From NCBI GenBank assembly GCA_023525975.1, contig CM042034.1, positions 1,681,501-1,745,500 of the forward strand: DNA of 64,000 nucleotides, written 5' to 3'. This DNA comes from Smallanthus sonchifolius. Lineage: Eukaryota > Streptophyta > Magnoliopsida > Asterales > Asteraceae. Shown piece by piece: positions 46,927 to 57,972 of this stretch. A program made the translations under genes and the position numbers. The notes under the pieces are model-generated. The model saw only the letters and a program-made list of their open reading frames with translations, did no database searches and was not told the DNA's origin. Numbering within the stretch: position 1 is the stretch's first letter; each line of letters opens with the position of its first letter.

Positions 46927-49135
46927 CCCACTTACACATCAGCCATATATGGCGTTAAACACCACTACGCAACAATCAAGGAGGGGCGCCGTGGCTTTAA
47001 CTGGCGTGAAGGGTTGGGGTGTGGGATCAACTCAAAATTAAACCATTACTCACATTTTTATATATATATATTTTTTTAAAATTGTGCTTTAAATTAAACC
47101 ATTTCACACGTTTGATGGTTTATTTAGTTAAAGCCCCACTGACGTGACATGAACTTTTTCAACTTTTTAGTTAAACCATTACACATAGTCTAATATTATT
47201 GATATCCGTAACTAAAGTAAGATCAAAAGCAAACTTTTTTTATCAGTCTAACTCGTTATACAGGATCATAACTAAAATTAGCCTCTATTTTCAATTAGTT
47301 TAACCCAAAAGCATCTCTTATTTTTTATAAGATAACGATACAATTATATAATTCCTTATATAGAACAATAATTGGTTTTTAACTTATTTGGAGAAGTGAG
47401 ATTGAATATATAAACTTCATTTTTTAATTGTAATTTTAAACGGGTTCGTGGTTTTTAAAATGTGTTGGTTATGTCAATAGGGACCTGCAACGCTTTTAAA
47501 CAGGTATCATGTCAACCCGTTTATGAACCAAACCTGTTTAACCAACCTTAACCAGGCATTATGAGCAGTAAAGATATTATTATATTTTGACATCAGTTAG
47601 ATAAGTAGACCTTGAAACTTACATTTGAAAAGTCTGCACTATGCAAGCAGAAACTAAGATAATATTGTTAAATGAGAAAACTTGAACTTATGAGACCCAT
47701 CAATATCCTATAACCAACCACATTAGGTAAAAGCAACTTATATTGGACAGGTGGTCTTCAAGAGGGTTAAAGAAGAGACACAACATTGAAGCGAATATGG
47801 AGTCATCGGCTAACATGTAATTTCTGTATATTCGTTTCAATTACTCTATTAGACACTCCAGGAGGTCAAACTGTTAGAAAACAATCACGCTGGATGTCTT
47901 TATTAACAATCACGTGAATATTGCTACAATACGTGAATTGCTGCTAAAAGTTGTTAAATCATGTTCTTGTTGCAGAAAACTAAGAAATTGTGTCAAGTAC
48001 CTTAGTAATTGCATGTTACTTAGAAAGGTGTATATGTTAACCTTCTAAAAATAGTCAATAAGTAGGATTAGCCAACATTATTGTTTTGATCAAATGCATT
48101 TTTAAACGGAATATATTCTTCTTTAGACGACAGATTATGAGTTGAATGAGAAGCGAACCGTATTTCCGACATTAAGATGGATTATTTATGGCATCATAGA
48201 TCAAGCACATCCCAAGTTATTTTTAGAAAAGTAACCCTTATGAAATCGTGATCTCTAGTACTCATAAACCGGTCTCCCATCCCATGTTGAAAAATGAAAA
48301 CTTTCATCCATATGTTATAAAGCTACTGTCGAGCGACATATTAGTGTTGTCAGGTAGGCCAAAAGCGTTCATGTCACGTTGATGTATGTATCGCAGAAGA
48401 AATAACTGTAAAATCAGATCCAGTTTATTGTAACCGATTAGTCAAAAAGTTAGCTAGCCATCTGTAACCGACACGACGCCGTGGAGGTGGAAAACAAAAT
48501 TGAAGAGGGCGAGAACGAGGGGCAAAATGGGAATTGGGTTTTAAGAGTTCTGCAAGTGAGGTGGTTGTGGAAAACAGAGGACAATAATCATGGGATCTAA
48601 GATTTGAATGAAGAAGATGATAATTGTGAAAATGATGATGGTGATCAGGTTTCAATCGATCAAGAATGTGATACATGCAGGGTTGATGATGATGTTGAGT
48701 TTGATAAGAATTCATTTTCGAAGTTACTTTTGACTGTTTCTTTAAGTGAAGCAAGATTGTATGCTAAAATGGCTTATTTGGGGAGCCTGTCTTACACCAT
48801 ACCAAAAATCAAGGTTTTTTTTTAGTTTTTTTTTTTAAATATCTTCTTAATGGATTCTAAGTTATATGGATATAAACACATTCACCGAATATGGTATAAA
48901 TTTATTTTTTTATAATATTTGGTTTAAAAAAAAAAAGAATTGTAAGAGCAATTTTGTGTTACATGTCTAATAATCTTGTGTTGTGTGATTATTAACTTAA
49001 ATGGAGTTAAACATGTCGCATATCATTCCGAAAGACTCAACTTTTCGTGGGACATGTCAGAAAAGGGATTATAACAAAATTAGAGGGTTAAAATGATTGT
49101 CAGAATTTAAGTTAGTGATTATATAACATGGTTGA
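46927..49135 (+). repeat. Large direct duplication, copy A (shortened)
   Basis: From CCCACTTACACATCAGCC at 46927 onward the sequence is collinear with 55618-58834. In one stretch of roughly 225 bases (47275-47500 against 55975-56200) I count about 13 differences, some 6%. Copy A lacks about 0.9 kb present in copy B (57235-58165). It begins with a less AT-rich block (ATGGCGTTAAACACCACTAC, GGAGGGGCGCCGT) that looks like part of a repetitive element. It then runs through non-coding DNA into exon 1 and the start of intron 1 of the PLIP lipase. Left of it is ERdj3B's own downstream DNA; right of it is the inserted cargo. Confidence 0.9.
48471..48813 (+). pseudogene. Truncated PLIP lipase exon 1 copy
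   Basis: It matches the 3' two-thirds of exon 1 of the intact lipase gene at 57973: NEEDDNCENDDGDQVSIDQE, then FSKLLLTVSLSEARLYAKMA and YLGSLSYTIPKIK before the same donor site at 48814. The start codon and the whole transit-peptide region are deleted. The glutamine codon of GIQDL has become a stop (TAA at 48598-48600), and no downstream exons follow. It is part of duplication copy A. Confidence 0.9.
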
Positions 49136-50221
49136 TGGTTGATGTGTTCGTGGATTAAGTTAGTGATTATATAACATAGTTGAAAAAGATTTGATACAAC
49201 ACATAAGTGATGATTAAAAAAACATAGAAATAAAAAAAAAAACAGAATGTTTGTAAACGAGTAGAAGTAAAACGATCAAAATCATTTTATTATTCGGATG
49301 CGACTTGTGAATGTAGAAAATAATTGAATTCTCAAAACATGAAAATTAATAGCTAGTAAAAGATATAGAATTCTCCAAATTCAATATTTATAAAGTTACA
49401 CGATTTGATTATCTAAATCTTTGGTAAATGATGCAAATAGATAAGATACGACATTTGAGTAAAGATATAAAAGTACATAAACGATTTGATGCAGATTGGT
49501 ACAACACAGGTGTGATGATTAAAAACTACTAATATGATTTTGATTAAGTTGTAAAGAAATTATTTTACAAAAAAGGTAATTGATTGATCATCTTACATAA
49601 ATTTGAGAGATTATTAGTAATGAGAAGTACACTATGTGTAGAAAGTACAATATTGGAATCAAAACAAAGGTAAACGACCGGAAATATATTAAAATATTGA
49701 AGTTCAACGTAAATGGATGCGATGGCAAGCAGTGGCAGAACTACAGGGGGGTCCAAAGGGTCCGTTGACCCTCCGGCCGATCAAGTTTAATACTGAGCCA
49801 AGATCTAACAGTGACGTTTATTGATAATTTGACCCTTCAGTAATCTTCCTAGTTGAAAGAACAATAGAAGAAAGAAGGTAACTTGATCATAATCTTTTTC
49901 TTTGGCAATGCGTGGCGGCAATTCCTGAGTGGTGTTCTTAGCTTTGGAATTTGGATAATGTACACGACGGAGAGAAATAAAGATGCCCTAATTACTTTTT
50001 ATATTACTTGGGCTTTTTACGGTTTAGTGGATTTCACTATCCGAAATTATCCGGTTAGACTAAAGTATACGGTCCGATCGACATAACCTGTCTTCAGTTT
50101 TGACTTTTGAGTTTTTAAAGATTTAAGGTTCGGTCCGGTTCTGACCTGATCCACACCCCTGGGTTCAAAAGAGTTGCAAGTCAAGGTCAAAAACCACGAG
50201 CAACTTAAAAGCTAAAACCCT
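49136..50221. other. Left part of the inserted segment, no gene
   Basis: AT-rich, with a repeat of the TTAAGTTAGTGATTATATAAC block just after the duplication boundary (copies near 49107 and 49156). Near 49730-49790 is a less AT-rich patch (GGTCCAAAGGGTCCGTTGAC). The short open frames are not convincing. The last roughly 150 bases are presumably the promoter of the TTC27-like gene. Confidence 0.45.
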
Positions 50222-50241
50222 TTATATATCCCAAACCCTAA
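50222..50241 (+). promoter_or_regulatory. TATA box and telo-box of the TTC27-like gene
   Basis: TTATATATC at about 50222-50230 is followed directly by AAACCCTAA (50233-50241), with the start codon at 50258. A telo-box in the leader is typical of plant genes expressed in dividing tissue. The short spacing means the leader would be very short if this TATA box is the one used. Confidence 0.5.
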
Positions 50242-50257
50242 CTCAAGCTTCACTTCA

Positions 50258-52780
50258 ATGGCGGTCCTGCAAACTCTACGTACCTACGAGCTTCGTCTTC
50301 TTCGTTGCTCCCTTTCACACGATCCAACTCTTCATACTCCTCAGACCTCAACCATTTCCACCCACATTCAAACCCTCCTCCAATCAATCGAATCAGGCCA
50401 ATACTCCAATTCCACCGCCTCTCTCCTCAATCTCACCCACTCATCTTCCTCCTACTCCAATTCAATCACCAATTGCGTCAATTCATTCTTAATCGCAGAA
50501 ACCAGCGATTCAAGCACCGAAGAAAGGGCGTTTCTCGTATTTCTCGTAGCAGTTTCAGCGTTTCTAGGGTTCATACAGTCTAACGTCACTGGACCACCGG
50601 AATCACTGCCGCCGCTGTTCGCTAATACAGCTAAAGATGACGTGGCAGTTTGGGCGAAAAATGAGGTCATGTCAACCGGCTCTGATTTGTTAGCAAGTTT
50701 TTCTAATTTGGAATATATAGTTTTTGCTAAGCTCTTGTTGTTGAGAATTAGGGATTATTTTCCAACTAGTTCATTGTGGTTAGCTAGGGTTTTACTGGTT
50801 CAACAGAAGCTACTTGATGGCCTTTCTTCAATTCTGTTTGAGAAGTTGAAAGAGGTGGTTACTGAGACTTTAGGTCATTTGGGTGATTTGAAGAAAGTAA
50901 AAATGTATTGGATGGGGACGGACGAGTCGGTCTTGAGTGATATTGTGTCTATGGTTCACTTAGAGTCGGGGATTATCGATTTTAGATATGGACATGTTGA
51001 TTCTTCGAAGTTGCATTTTGAGTTGGCGGAGAAGGCGTCCAGGCTTTCGCTTTCTGTTAGTGGTGCAATGGGTTTTCGTACCGTGCATCAAGTGGATCCA
51101 AAAGCGCAGCTTTGTCTTTTGGCTGGTAATTCGAGTTCTAAAAGCGAGATTTCTGAAGTTAACAGTTCTGTGGTTAGGAAAAATCAATCTCATGATCATC
51201 AGGTTCATGAAGCGTCTGATGTGTTGTTGACTCCTAGGTTTTTAGAACATGAAAATGAAGGTTCAGGTAGTTTGAATCCGGTCCAACAAGCCCTGGTTTT
51301 GGCACAGTGTTTATTGATTGAAAAAAACACTCCGCATGATGAAATGCAGAGGTGGGATATGGCTCCGTATATAGAGGCAATTGATTCTCAGTCATTGTTG
51401 TTGTTCACTATTAAATGTTTCTGTGACTTGTTACGTATAAGATGGGAGAAAACACGTGGGAGAACCAAAGAACGTGCTCTTTTAATGATGGATAAATTGG
51501 TTCAAGGGGTTTATGAGCCTGAACCTAAAGTTGTAGAGAGAATATGTTATTGTTTTGGTGTTGATTTGCCTACTATTCCATCTCTTCGCAAGGAATATGC
51601 AGATCTTTTGGTTAGTTGTGGGCTAATAGGTGAGGCTGTGAAGATTTATGAGAATCTTGAACTATGGGATAATGTGATCTTTTGTTACCGTTTATTAGAA
51701 AAGAAAGCTGCTTCTGTTGAGCTGATTAACACCCGTCTTTTGGAACGACCCAATGACCCAAGATTGTGGTGTTCGTTGGGTGATGTTACAAACAATGATT
51801 CATGTTACGAGAAAGCATTGGAAGTTTCGGAAAATAAGTCTGTAAGGGCAAAACGGTCACTTGCACGCAGTGCCTACAACAGAGGGGAATATGAAAAATC
51901 AAAACTTTTATGGGAATCTGCTATGGGGTTGAATTCTTTGTACCGCGATGGGTGGTTTGCACTTGGTGCAGCCGCTTTGAAGGCTCGGGATTTGGAGAAA
52001 GCACTGGATGCTTTCACACGGGCCGTTCAGATTGATCCAGATAACGGAGAGGCATGGAATAATATTGCTTGTTTGCATATGACCAAGAAAAGAAACAAAG
52101 AGGCTTTAATTGCATTCAAAGAAGCATTAAAGTTCAAAAGAGAGAGCTGGCAAATGTGGGAGAATTACAGCCAGGTTGCAGTAGATAGTGGCAATTTCAG
52201 TCTTGCATTGGAAGCTACTCAGAAAGTGTTGTCTTTGACCAACAATAAAAGATATGACGTTAAGTTATTAGATGATATAATGCTTGAAATTGAAGGGAAA
52301 AACAATGATCATGTTGATTCTGTTGTAAATGGTGTTGGTGAGTTAGGGTTAGAAATAAGTCGAGAAACAGAGCAATTAACTGATATGATTGGTAAGATTT
52401 TGCAGCAAATTGCTAAAAGTGGAGGGAGTGGAGAGATTTGGGGATTATTTGCAAGGTGGCATAAACTCAAAGGGGATCTGTTAATGTGTTCAGAAGCTTT
52501 ATTAAAGCACGTTAGATCATATCAAGGATCTGAGTTGTGGAAAGACGAAGAACGGTTCAAGAAATTTGCACGCGCTTCATTAGAACTATGTAAAGTTTAT
52601 ATGGAAATCGGGTCGATTAATGGTGGGCGTAAAGAATTTTCTGCAGCTGAGATGCATCTCAAGAGCACTATTAAACAGGCTGCTTCAAGGTTTTCAGAAA
52701 CTGAAGAATTTATGGAGCTTGAGGTTTTTCTTGAAAAGTTGCAAGCAGTTTTGCAGGCTAATTCAGTTCCTTCTGTATAG
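50258..52780 (+). CDS. TTC27/Emw1-like tetratricopeptide repeat protein
   Basis: Uninterrupted exon of 840 residues, close to the usual length of plant TTC27-like proteins. The start MAVLQTLRTYELRLLRCSL fits the family N-terminus (LR-YELRLLRC). Residues 1 to about 450 form the helical N-terminal region (WLARVLLVQQKLLDG, GFRTVHQVDPKAQLCL, NPVQQALVLAQCLLIEKN, MAPYIEAID). TPR units lie at about 530-660: SLARSAYNRGEYEKSKLLWE, WFALGAAALKARDLEKALDA, AWNNIACLHMTKKRNKEALI, MWENYSQVAVDSGNFSLALE. The family is conserved in eukaryotes; yeast Emw1 is essential and linked to cell-wall integrity. The biochemical role in plants is not established as far as I know. The gene is intact even though it lies in inserted DNA next to a truncated RecG gene, so it probably arrived with its promoter and stays functional. 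Confidence 0.9.
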   Translation: MAVLQTLRTYELRLLRCSLSHDPTLHTPQTSTISTHIQTLLQSIESGQYSNSTASLLNLTHSSSSYSNSITNCVNSFLIAETSDSSTEERAFLVFLVAVSAFLGFIQSNVTGPPESLPPLFANTAKDDVAVWAKNEVMSTGSDLLASFSNLEYIVFAKLLLLRIRDYFPTSSLWLARVLLVQQKLLDGLSSILFEKLKEVVTETLGHLGDLKKVKMYWMGTDESVLSDIVSMVHLESGIIDFRYGHVDSSKLHFELAEKASRLSLSVSGAMGFRTVHQVDPKAQLCLLAGNSSSKSEISEVNSSVVRKNQSHDHQVHEASDVLLTPRFLEHENEGSGSLNPVQQALVLAQCLLIEKNTPHDEMQRWDMAPYIEAIDSQSLLLFTIKCFCDLLRIRWEKTRGRTKERALLMMDKLVQGVYEPEPKVVERICYCFGVDLPTIPSLRKEYADLLVSCGLIGEAVKIYENLELWDNVIFCYRLLEKKAASVELINTRLLERPNDPRLWCSLGDVTNNDSCYEKALEVSENKSVRAKRSLARSAYNRGEYEKSKLLWESAMGLNSLYRDGWFALGAAALKARDLEKALDAFTRAVQIDPDNGEAWNNIACLHMTKKRNKEALIAFKEALKFKRESWQMWENYSQVAVDSGNFSLALEATQKVLSLTNNKRYDVKLLDDIMLEIEGKNNDHVDSVVNGVGELGLEISRETEQLTDMIGKILQQIAKSGGSGEIWGLFARWHKLKGDLLMCSEALLKHVRSYQGSELWKDEERFKKFARASLELCKVYMEIGSINGGRKEFSAAEMHLKSTIKQAASRFSETEEFMELEVFLEKLQAVLQANSVPSV

Positions 52781-53490
52781 AAGACATGTGATGTACCTGT
52801 ATCAGATTCTTGACTCCTTGCATCAGACTACTAGGTTTGATTATTAATTTCATTAGATTGGAGTTCTTGGTGATTTGTATGTGATATCATATGCGCCCAA
52901 GTTGATTTTGATTCTATACACACTTTTTAAGCTTTTATAGGGTTTTTACTGGTTTGTGATTTTATTGTTTATTTAAGATCATTTTGTTTAAAACCATTTG
53001 TATCTGAAGAAACAGAGTTCATTCTTGTGTTGTTGGCATTCTGCTATTACAAAAGCTACAAAACAGGATCCAAAGATTTAGTTCAAATATGTTTGGTTTA
53101 TTGCAAGTCAAGCTTGTGTGTGTTCCTTAATGTTTGGTAATGCTTGCTAGAATCCAAAGTTTTTTGCTCAAACATCTTTGGTTTATTGCAACCCAAGCAT
53201 GTGTTCTTTAATGTTTGGCACTTTGGCTAATGCCTGCTGAAAGGCTCTGTTAAATGTTGTGAGAATTGGACTGGTTAGACCGGAACCAGGTACATAAATA
53301 TAAAGGGTCCGGTTAAGTCTATTTAAACCGCTTGTAATTGAACCGCTCAGACCGAAAAATCGGACCAAATGGTTAATTTAAAAAAAAAATTATACTAATT
53401 TATTATTTTAAGCTCCATATTTTATTAATTTCAAATTTCATATTTTATTAACGTTGTAGAGAGCGGATCTGTTTACCAAAATCTGAAAGC
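52781..53490. other. 3' region of the TTC27-like gene and decayed repeats
   Basis: Holds the 3' UTR and then a 50-60-base direct repeat (TTTGGTTTATTGCA...GTTCCTTAATGTTTGG; copies near 53090 and 53177). Next comes a block rich in GGTCCGGTT and AACCG motifs at 53260-53370. No gene. Confidence 0.5.
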
Positions 53491-53494
53491 ATCA

Positions 53495-55620
53495 ATTCAC
53501 TCTATCCAATAATAAAGAGAAATCAGAGCCTCAATGTGGTGTTGATGATCCTACTGCGCCATTTGTGTTGATTCTTGATAAATCTATCTGTTGTGTACCT
53601 GCATTAAGCAAGAAGAAGTGCAGTCAATTGGAAAACTGTGGTTTTCATACGGTTGGTTGTTTTCTTTTTTTTTTTCAATAAATGGTCTTGTACTCTTAGT
53701 CATGGCTTAAATTTGTTTTTGCTTCTCTGCAGATACGAAAGTTGTTGAGTCATTTCCCTCGGACATATGCTGACCTACAAAATGCACAGATTACAATCAA
53801 TGATGGGCCGTACTTGATATTTATTGGAAAAGTTATATCATCCAGGTTAGAGTTTGTCTCTTTGTTAACTTCTTCGTGTACAATACTACAATCTATTGGT
53901 ATGGGGGAGGCTGCTAAATGATGTGTGATACTGATGTATTTTTTCTTTCTTATTGATGTTTGTAAATTGTAATATGATGTTGAAATGTAGGGGAATCAAG
54001 GCAAGCTGTTCTCTATCATTTCTTGAGGTGATCGTTGGTTGTGAGGTCTCAGAAAGTGGTTCAGCTTCTGCATGTACGCTTTCTTGATAAATCTATCAGT
54101 TGTGAAGTCTTCAAGAGAAGCAGAAAGCAGGAGACATTGTATGTGTCAGTGGTAAGGTGAGTTGCCTGCATATCATATATTAATTTGTTTCTTGGTTTCT
54201 ACTTTTCTGGATGTTCTTTTCCAATGTTTATTGTCATAGGACTGTTATAATGGTAACGCAGTACCCATTGAAATTAACTCTTAATTTCATGTTTCATGCT
54301 CCTATAATTTAGGTGAGGAGTATGCGTACCAAAGATCATTATGAAATTAGGGAATATAGTCTGGATTTAATTCGAGATGATGATGATGATGATGAATCTG
54401 CATGTGCTGAAGGGAGGCCATATCCAATATATCCTTCAGAAGGTGGTCTAAATCCAAAGTTACTTGGTGACACTATTACAAGGTTTTAGTTTCCACCTTT
54501 TCGTTCCTCCAATCAATTATCAATTATATACTAATATATGCTATTTGCCATAGGGTGTTATTAGATTTTCAGGAGACAATGTCTTTGATCTGTTTATATG
54601 TTTCTTTTCCTATTAAACCAGATTAAGTATTTTAGGGTAAAACTTGATACCCAATGTTCCAATATTAAAGTAGCTTCTGTACTATTAATATTTTCTTCAT
54701 ACATTTATTGCCATATTCATTTGCTTATTTTTGTTTTTCAGTGTTCTAGATACATTGCCTCCTGACATAGATCCCATTCCAAAGAATATCCTTCAGATGT
54801 TTGGACTGACGAGCCTTCGTGATGTAAGTCTGTTAAACTTATAAACATTTCCTTCTTTCTGCTAAATGTATATAAAAATCTAGATATCTAATTGTGACGT
54901 TTGATGTGTGTTTGCTTAGTTTCATATAGTTTCGTTATTATTAAATAACTAGGTTATATACCCATGTATTATATGGGGTTGTTCAATGAAAAAATTAAAG
55001 TACAATAATGTGTAAAAAAATTTAAAATAATGTGTAAAACAAAAAATAAAATTATTTGTTTTCTTAATTAAGTAATAATTAGAATTCAAATTTTATATTA
55101 TTTAAAAAAAAACATTAACATACTTAAATTTCAAAATTCAAACTTACTTAAAATAAAAAAAAAATTAAAAGATTTTAATGAGAAAAAATATGGTGATGAC
55201 AAGTGACATTTTTTTGAAATCATTTATTAGAATAAGGATTTTTCAAAAGTATCTTCCTTTGACCCATGCTGGTTTCTGTTTTGCTGAATGCATAGTGATA
55301 CTTTTGCTAAATATAAGTCTATAACTTGTGCATTTTATGTTTGTCTACTTATTAATGCAGGCATATATTGGGATTCATTGGCCAACAAATTTTAGTGAGG
55401 CTGATTTAGCTCGTAAAAGGATTATATTTGATGAGTTCTTCTACCTGCAGGTAAGCTTGTTTTATTTTAAACGCTGTTTTTTTTTCTTTCTTTCTCTCTC
55501 TTTGTTTATTTTGATTTTGACAGTGTAAATTTTTAACAGTTGGGCCGTTTGTATCAACTGCTTGAAGGACTTGGAACAAGGATTGAGAAGGATGGTTTGT
55601 TAGACAAGTACAGAAACCCC
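53495..55620 (+). pseudogene. Truncated RecG-type DNA helicase gene (RECG1-like)
   Basis: Exon remnants of the plant organellar RecG homologue, an ATP-dependent branch-migration helicase, N-terminal wedge region only. They are about 53495-53651 (PALSKKKCSQLENCGFHT), 53733-53845 (IRKLLSHFPRTYADLQNAQI), 53991-54160 (KASCSLSFLEVIVGCEVSES, then a stop and frameshift before AGDIVCVSGK), 54313-54482 (EGRPYPIYPSEGGLNPKLLG), 54742-54823 (LPPDIDPIPKNILQMFGLTS), 55361-55450 (ADLARKRIIFDEFFYLQ) and 55540-55620 (LGRLYQLLEGLGTRIEKD, ending DKYRNP). Splice sites are largely preserved. The homology stops within four bases of the start of duplication copy B, so the entire helicase domain is missing. The first exons are missing too. 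An open but truncated transcript is possible; a working helicase is not. Confidence 0.9.
54949..55238 (-). mobile_element. Short Helitron in RecG fragment intron
   Basis: On the minus strand it starts TCCTTATTCTAATAAATGAT after an A and ends with ACCCCATATAATACATGGGT, a short spacer and CTAG before a T. It is only 290 bases, a shortened member of the window's Helitron family with a diverged 5' end. Confidence 0.6.
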
Positions 55621-56876
55621 ACTTACACATCAGCCAAATATGGCGTTAAACATCACTACGCAACAGCCAAGGAGGGGCGCCGTCACTTTAACGGGCATGA
55701 AGGGTTGGGGTGTGGGGCCAACTCAAAATTAAAACAATTAAACCATTACTCACTTTTTTATATAAATTTATAAAAAAAATTATGCTTTAAATTAAACCAC
55801 TATACACGTTTAAGGGTTTAGTTAGTTAAAGTCTCACTGCTTACGTGACACTGACGTGACATGAATTTTTTCAACTTTTTTTTAAACCGGTACACATAGT
55901 CTAATGTTATTGATATCCATAACTAAAGTAAGATCAAAAGCAAACCTTTTTAATCAGTTTAACTCGTTATACAGGATCATAACTAAAATTAACCTCTGTT
56001 TTCAATTAGTTTAACCCAAAAGCATCTCTTATTTTTTATAAGATAACGATACAATTATATAATTCCTTATATAGAACCAGAATTGGTTTTTAACTTATTT
56101 GGAGAAGTGAGATTGAATTTATAAACTTTAATTTTTAATTGTAATTTTAAACGGGTTCGTGGTTTTTAAAATGGTCTGGTCATGTCAATAGGGACGTGTA
56201 ACGCTTTTAAACAGGTATCATGTCAATCCTTTTATGAACTAAACCTTTTTAACCAACCCTAACCAGGTATTATGAGTAGTATAGATATTATTACATTTTG
56301 ACATCAGTTAGATAAGCAGAACTTGAAACTTACATTTGGAAAGCTTGCACTATGCAAAGCAGAAACTAAGATAATATTATTAAATGGGAAAACTAATAAC
56401 TTACGAGACTCGTCAATATCCTAGTAACCACCTAGATTAGGTAAAAGCAACTTACACTTGGCAGGTGGTGTTCAATATTGAAGCGAATATGGAGTCATCT
56501 GGTAACATATAATTTCTGTATATTCGTTTCAATACGCTCTAAGAGATCAAACTATTAGAAAACGATCTCGTTGGATATCTTTATTAATAAAGTTGGTCGG
56601 TCAACAGGCCTCCCTCTAGTTCTGTTCCGTCACGTGAATATGTGAAGCAATAATATTACTACAATACGGAAATTGCTGCTAAGAGTTGTTAGTTCATGTT
56701 TTTGTTGCAGAAAACTAAGAAATTGTGTGAAGTACCTTAGTAATTGCATGTTACTTAGAAAGGTTCATATGTTAACCTTCTAAAAATAGTCAATAAGTAG
56801 GATTAGCCAACATTATTGTTTTGATCAAATGCATTTTTAAACGGAATATATTCTTCTTTAGACGACAGATTATGCG

Positions 56877-57278
56877 TTGAACGATTTGAAGCGGACCATA
56901 TTTTCGACATCAAGATGGATTATTTATGGCATCATATATATCAAACTCATCTCAAGTTATTTTAAAAAAAAATTACCCTATGAAATCGTGATCTCTAGAA
57001 CTCATAAACCGGTCTCCCATGTTGCAAACTTTCATCCATATGTTATGAAGCTACTGTCGAAAAAAAGCGACGTCTTGATAGTTCAACCTCTAGGAAATGA
57101 CATATTAGTGTTGTCAGGTAGGCTAAAAACGCTCATGTCACGTCGGGGTATCACAAAAGAAAAAGCTGTAAAATCCAAGCCAATTTATTGTAATCGGTTA
57201 GTTAACATGATAGCTAACCGTAGCCGATGCTCCTTTCAAGAGAATTCATCTATGTTTAATTCTTTCAACTCCATATAA
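56877..57278 (+). other. Open frame of 133 codons in copy B, status unknown
   Basis: The frame reads ...EIVISRTHKPVSHVANFHPY VMKLLSKKSDVLIVQPLGND... and is not a protein I recognise. The corresponding part of copy A (about 48130-48450) is interrupted by stops and small indels, so the frame is not conserved between the copies. It may be a relic of an older gene fragment lying upstream of the lipase. I do not claim it is expressed. Confidence 0.25.
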
Positions 57279-57519
57279 TCTTTCAATGTGTTCCCTCCAT
57301 ATTCCTATTAAGTGTTTTTTTTTCAAATGAATACAATTCCAAATCCACTTGCTAGAGTGAATACTTTTGATTGTTTTTTATACAAAGGCTTATTGAATCT
57401 GATTTATATCTCCACCACCATTTTAAAAGCAATGCTAAGTTTGAAGCTCTAATACTCTTCCAATTTTTTATGATGTTCATATTTCCTAATTCGAAAGTCC
57501 AAGCATGTGAACGGAAAAG

Positions 57520-57660
57520 TACTCAACTGATTATACTATTGGGACTGTAATTGACAATAAAAGTGAAAGTTATGATTATCATCAGTTAAACTATTAGTTT
57601 GGATTATTATCAGTTAGTGAGTCATAGTTTAAATTATTAAAAACCAATTTGCCTTATTAA
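57520..57660. repeat. MITE arm in the lipase upstream region
   Basis: It matches the foldback-MITE arm family (GACTGTAATTGACAATAAAA, AGTGAAAGTTATGATTATCA, TAGTTTGGATTATTATCAGT). It contains the same CACTA target region without an insertion, so it is a second, more diverged empty site. Confidence 0.75.
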
Positions 57661-57972
57661 AACTAACTCTAAGTCCCGATTCTAAAAAAAAATCTTAATA
57701 ATAAATACAGTTAACTTAAATGGATCATTTTAGGTTGAGATATGAAGTTATTTTGAAAATTTATAACACATTTTCTTTTTTCCTTTTTTTTATAAAACAT
57801 AAATTCACAAAAACAAAAGTATTACAAATCAAAACGAACGAAAACCGAGGGAAAATGACACTCAAAACAACATGTGGGAAGGCTTCGGTAATAAACGCAC
57901 AACAGACCTCTTTTTCATTCAAAACATCCCAACTTTCAATCCCATTTTTGTCCTCCATCTTCACAAATTCTG

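Noticed and set aside
48425..48754. Histidine-rich minus-strand frames at 48425-48754 and 58139-58450
   Set aside because: They are the antisense of the acidic NEEDDNCENDDGD stretch of the lipase exon 1 copies.
53495..55620. DNA polymerase delta small subunit gene
   Set aside because: I first considered this. The motifs HFPRTYADLQNAQ, GRPYPIYPSEGGL and RKRIIFDEFFYLQ are those of plant RecG, not of the polymerase subunit.
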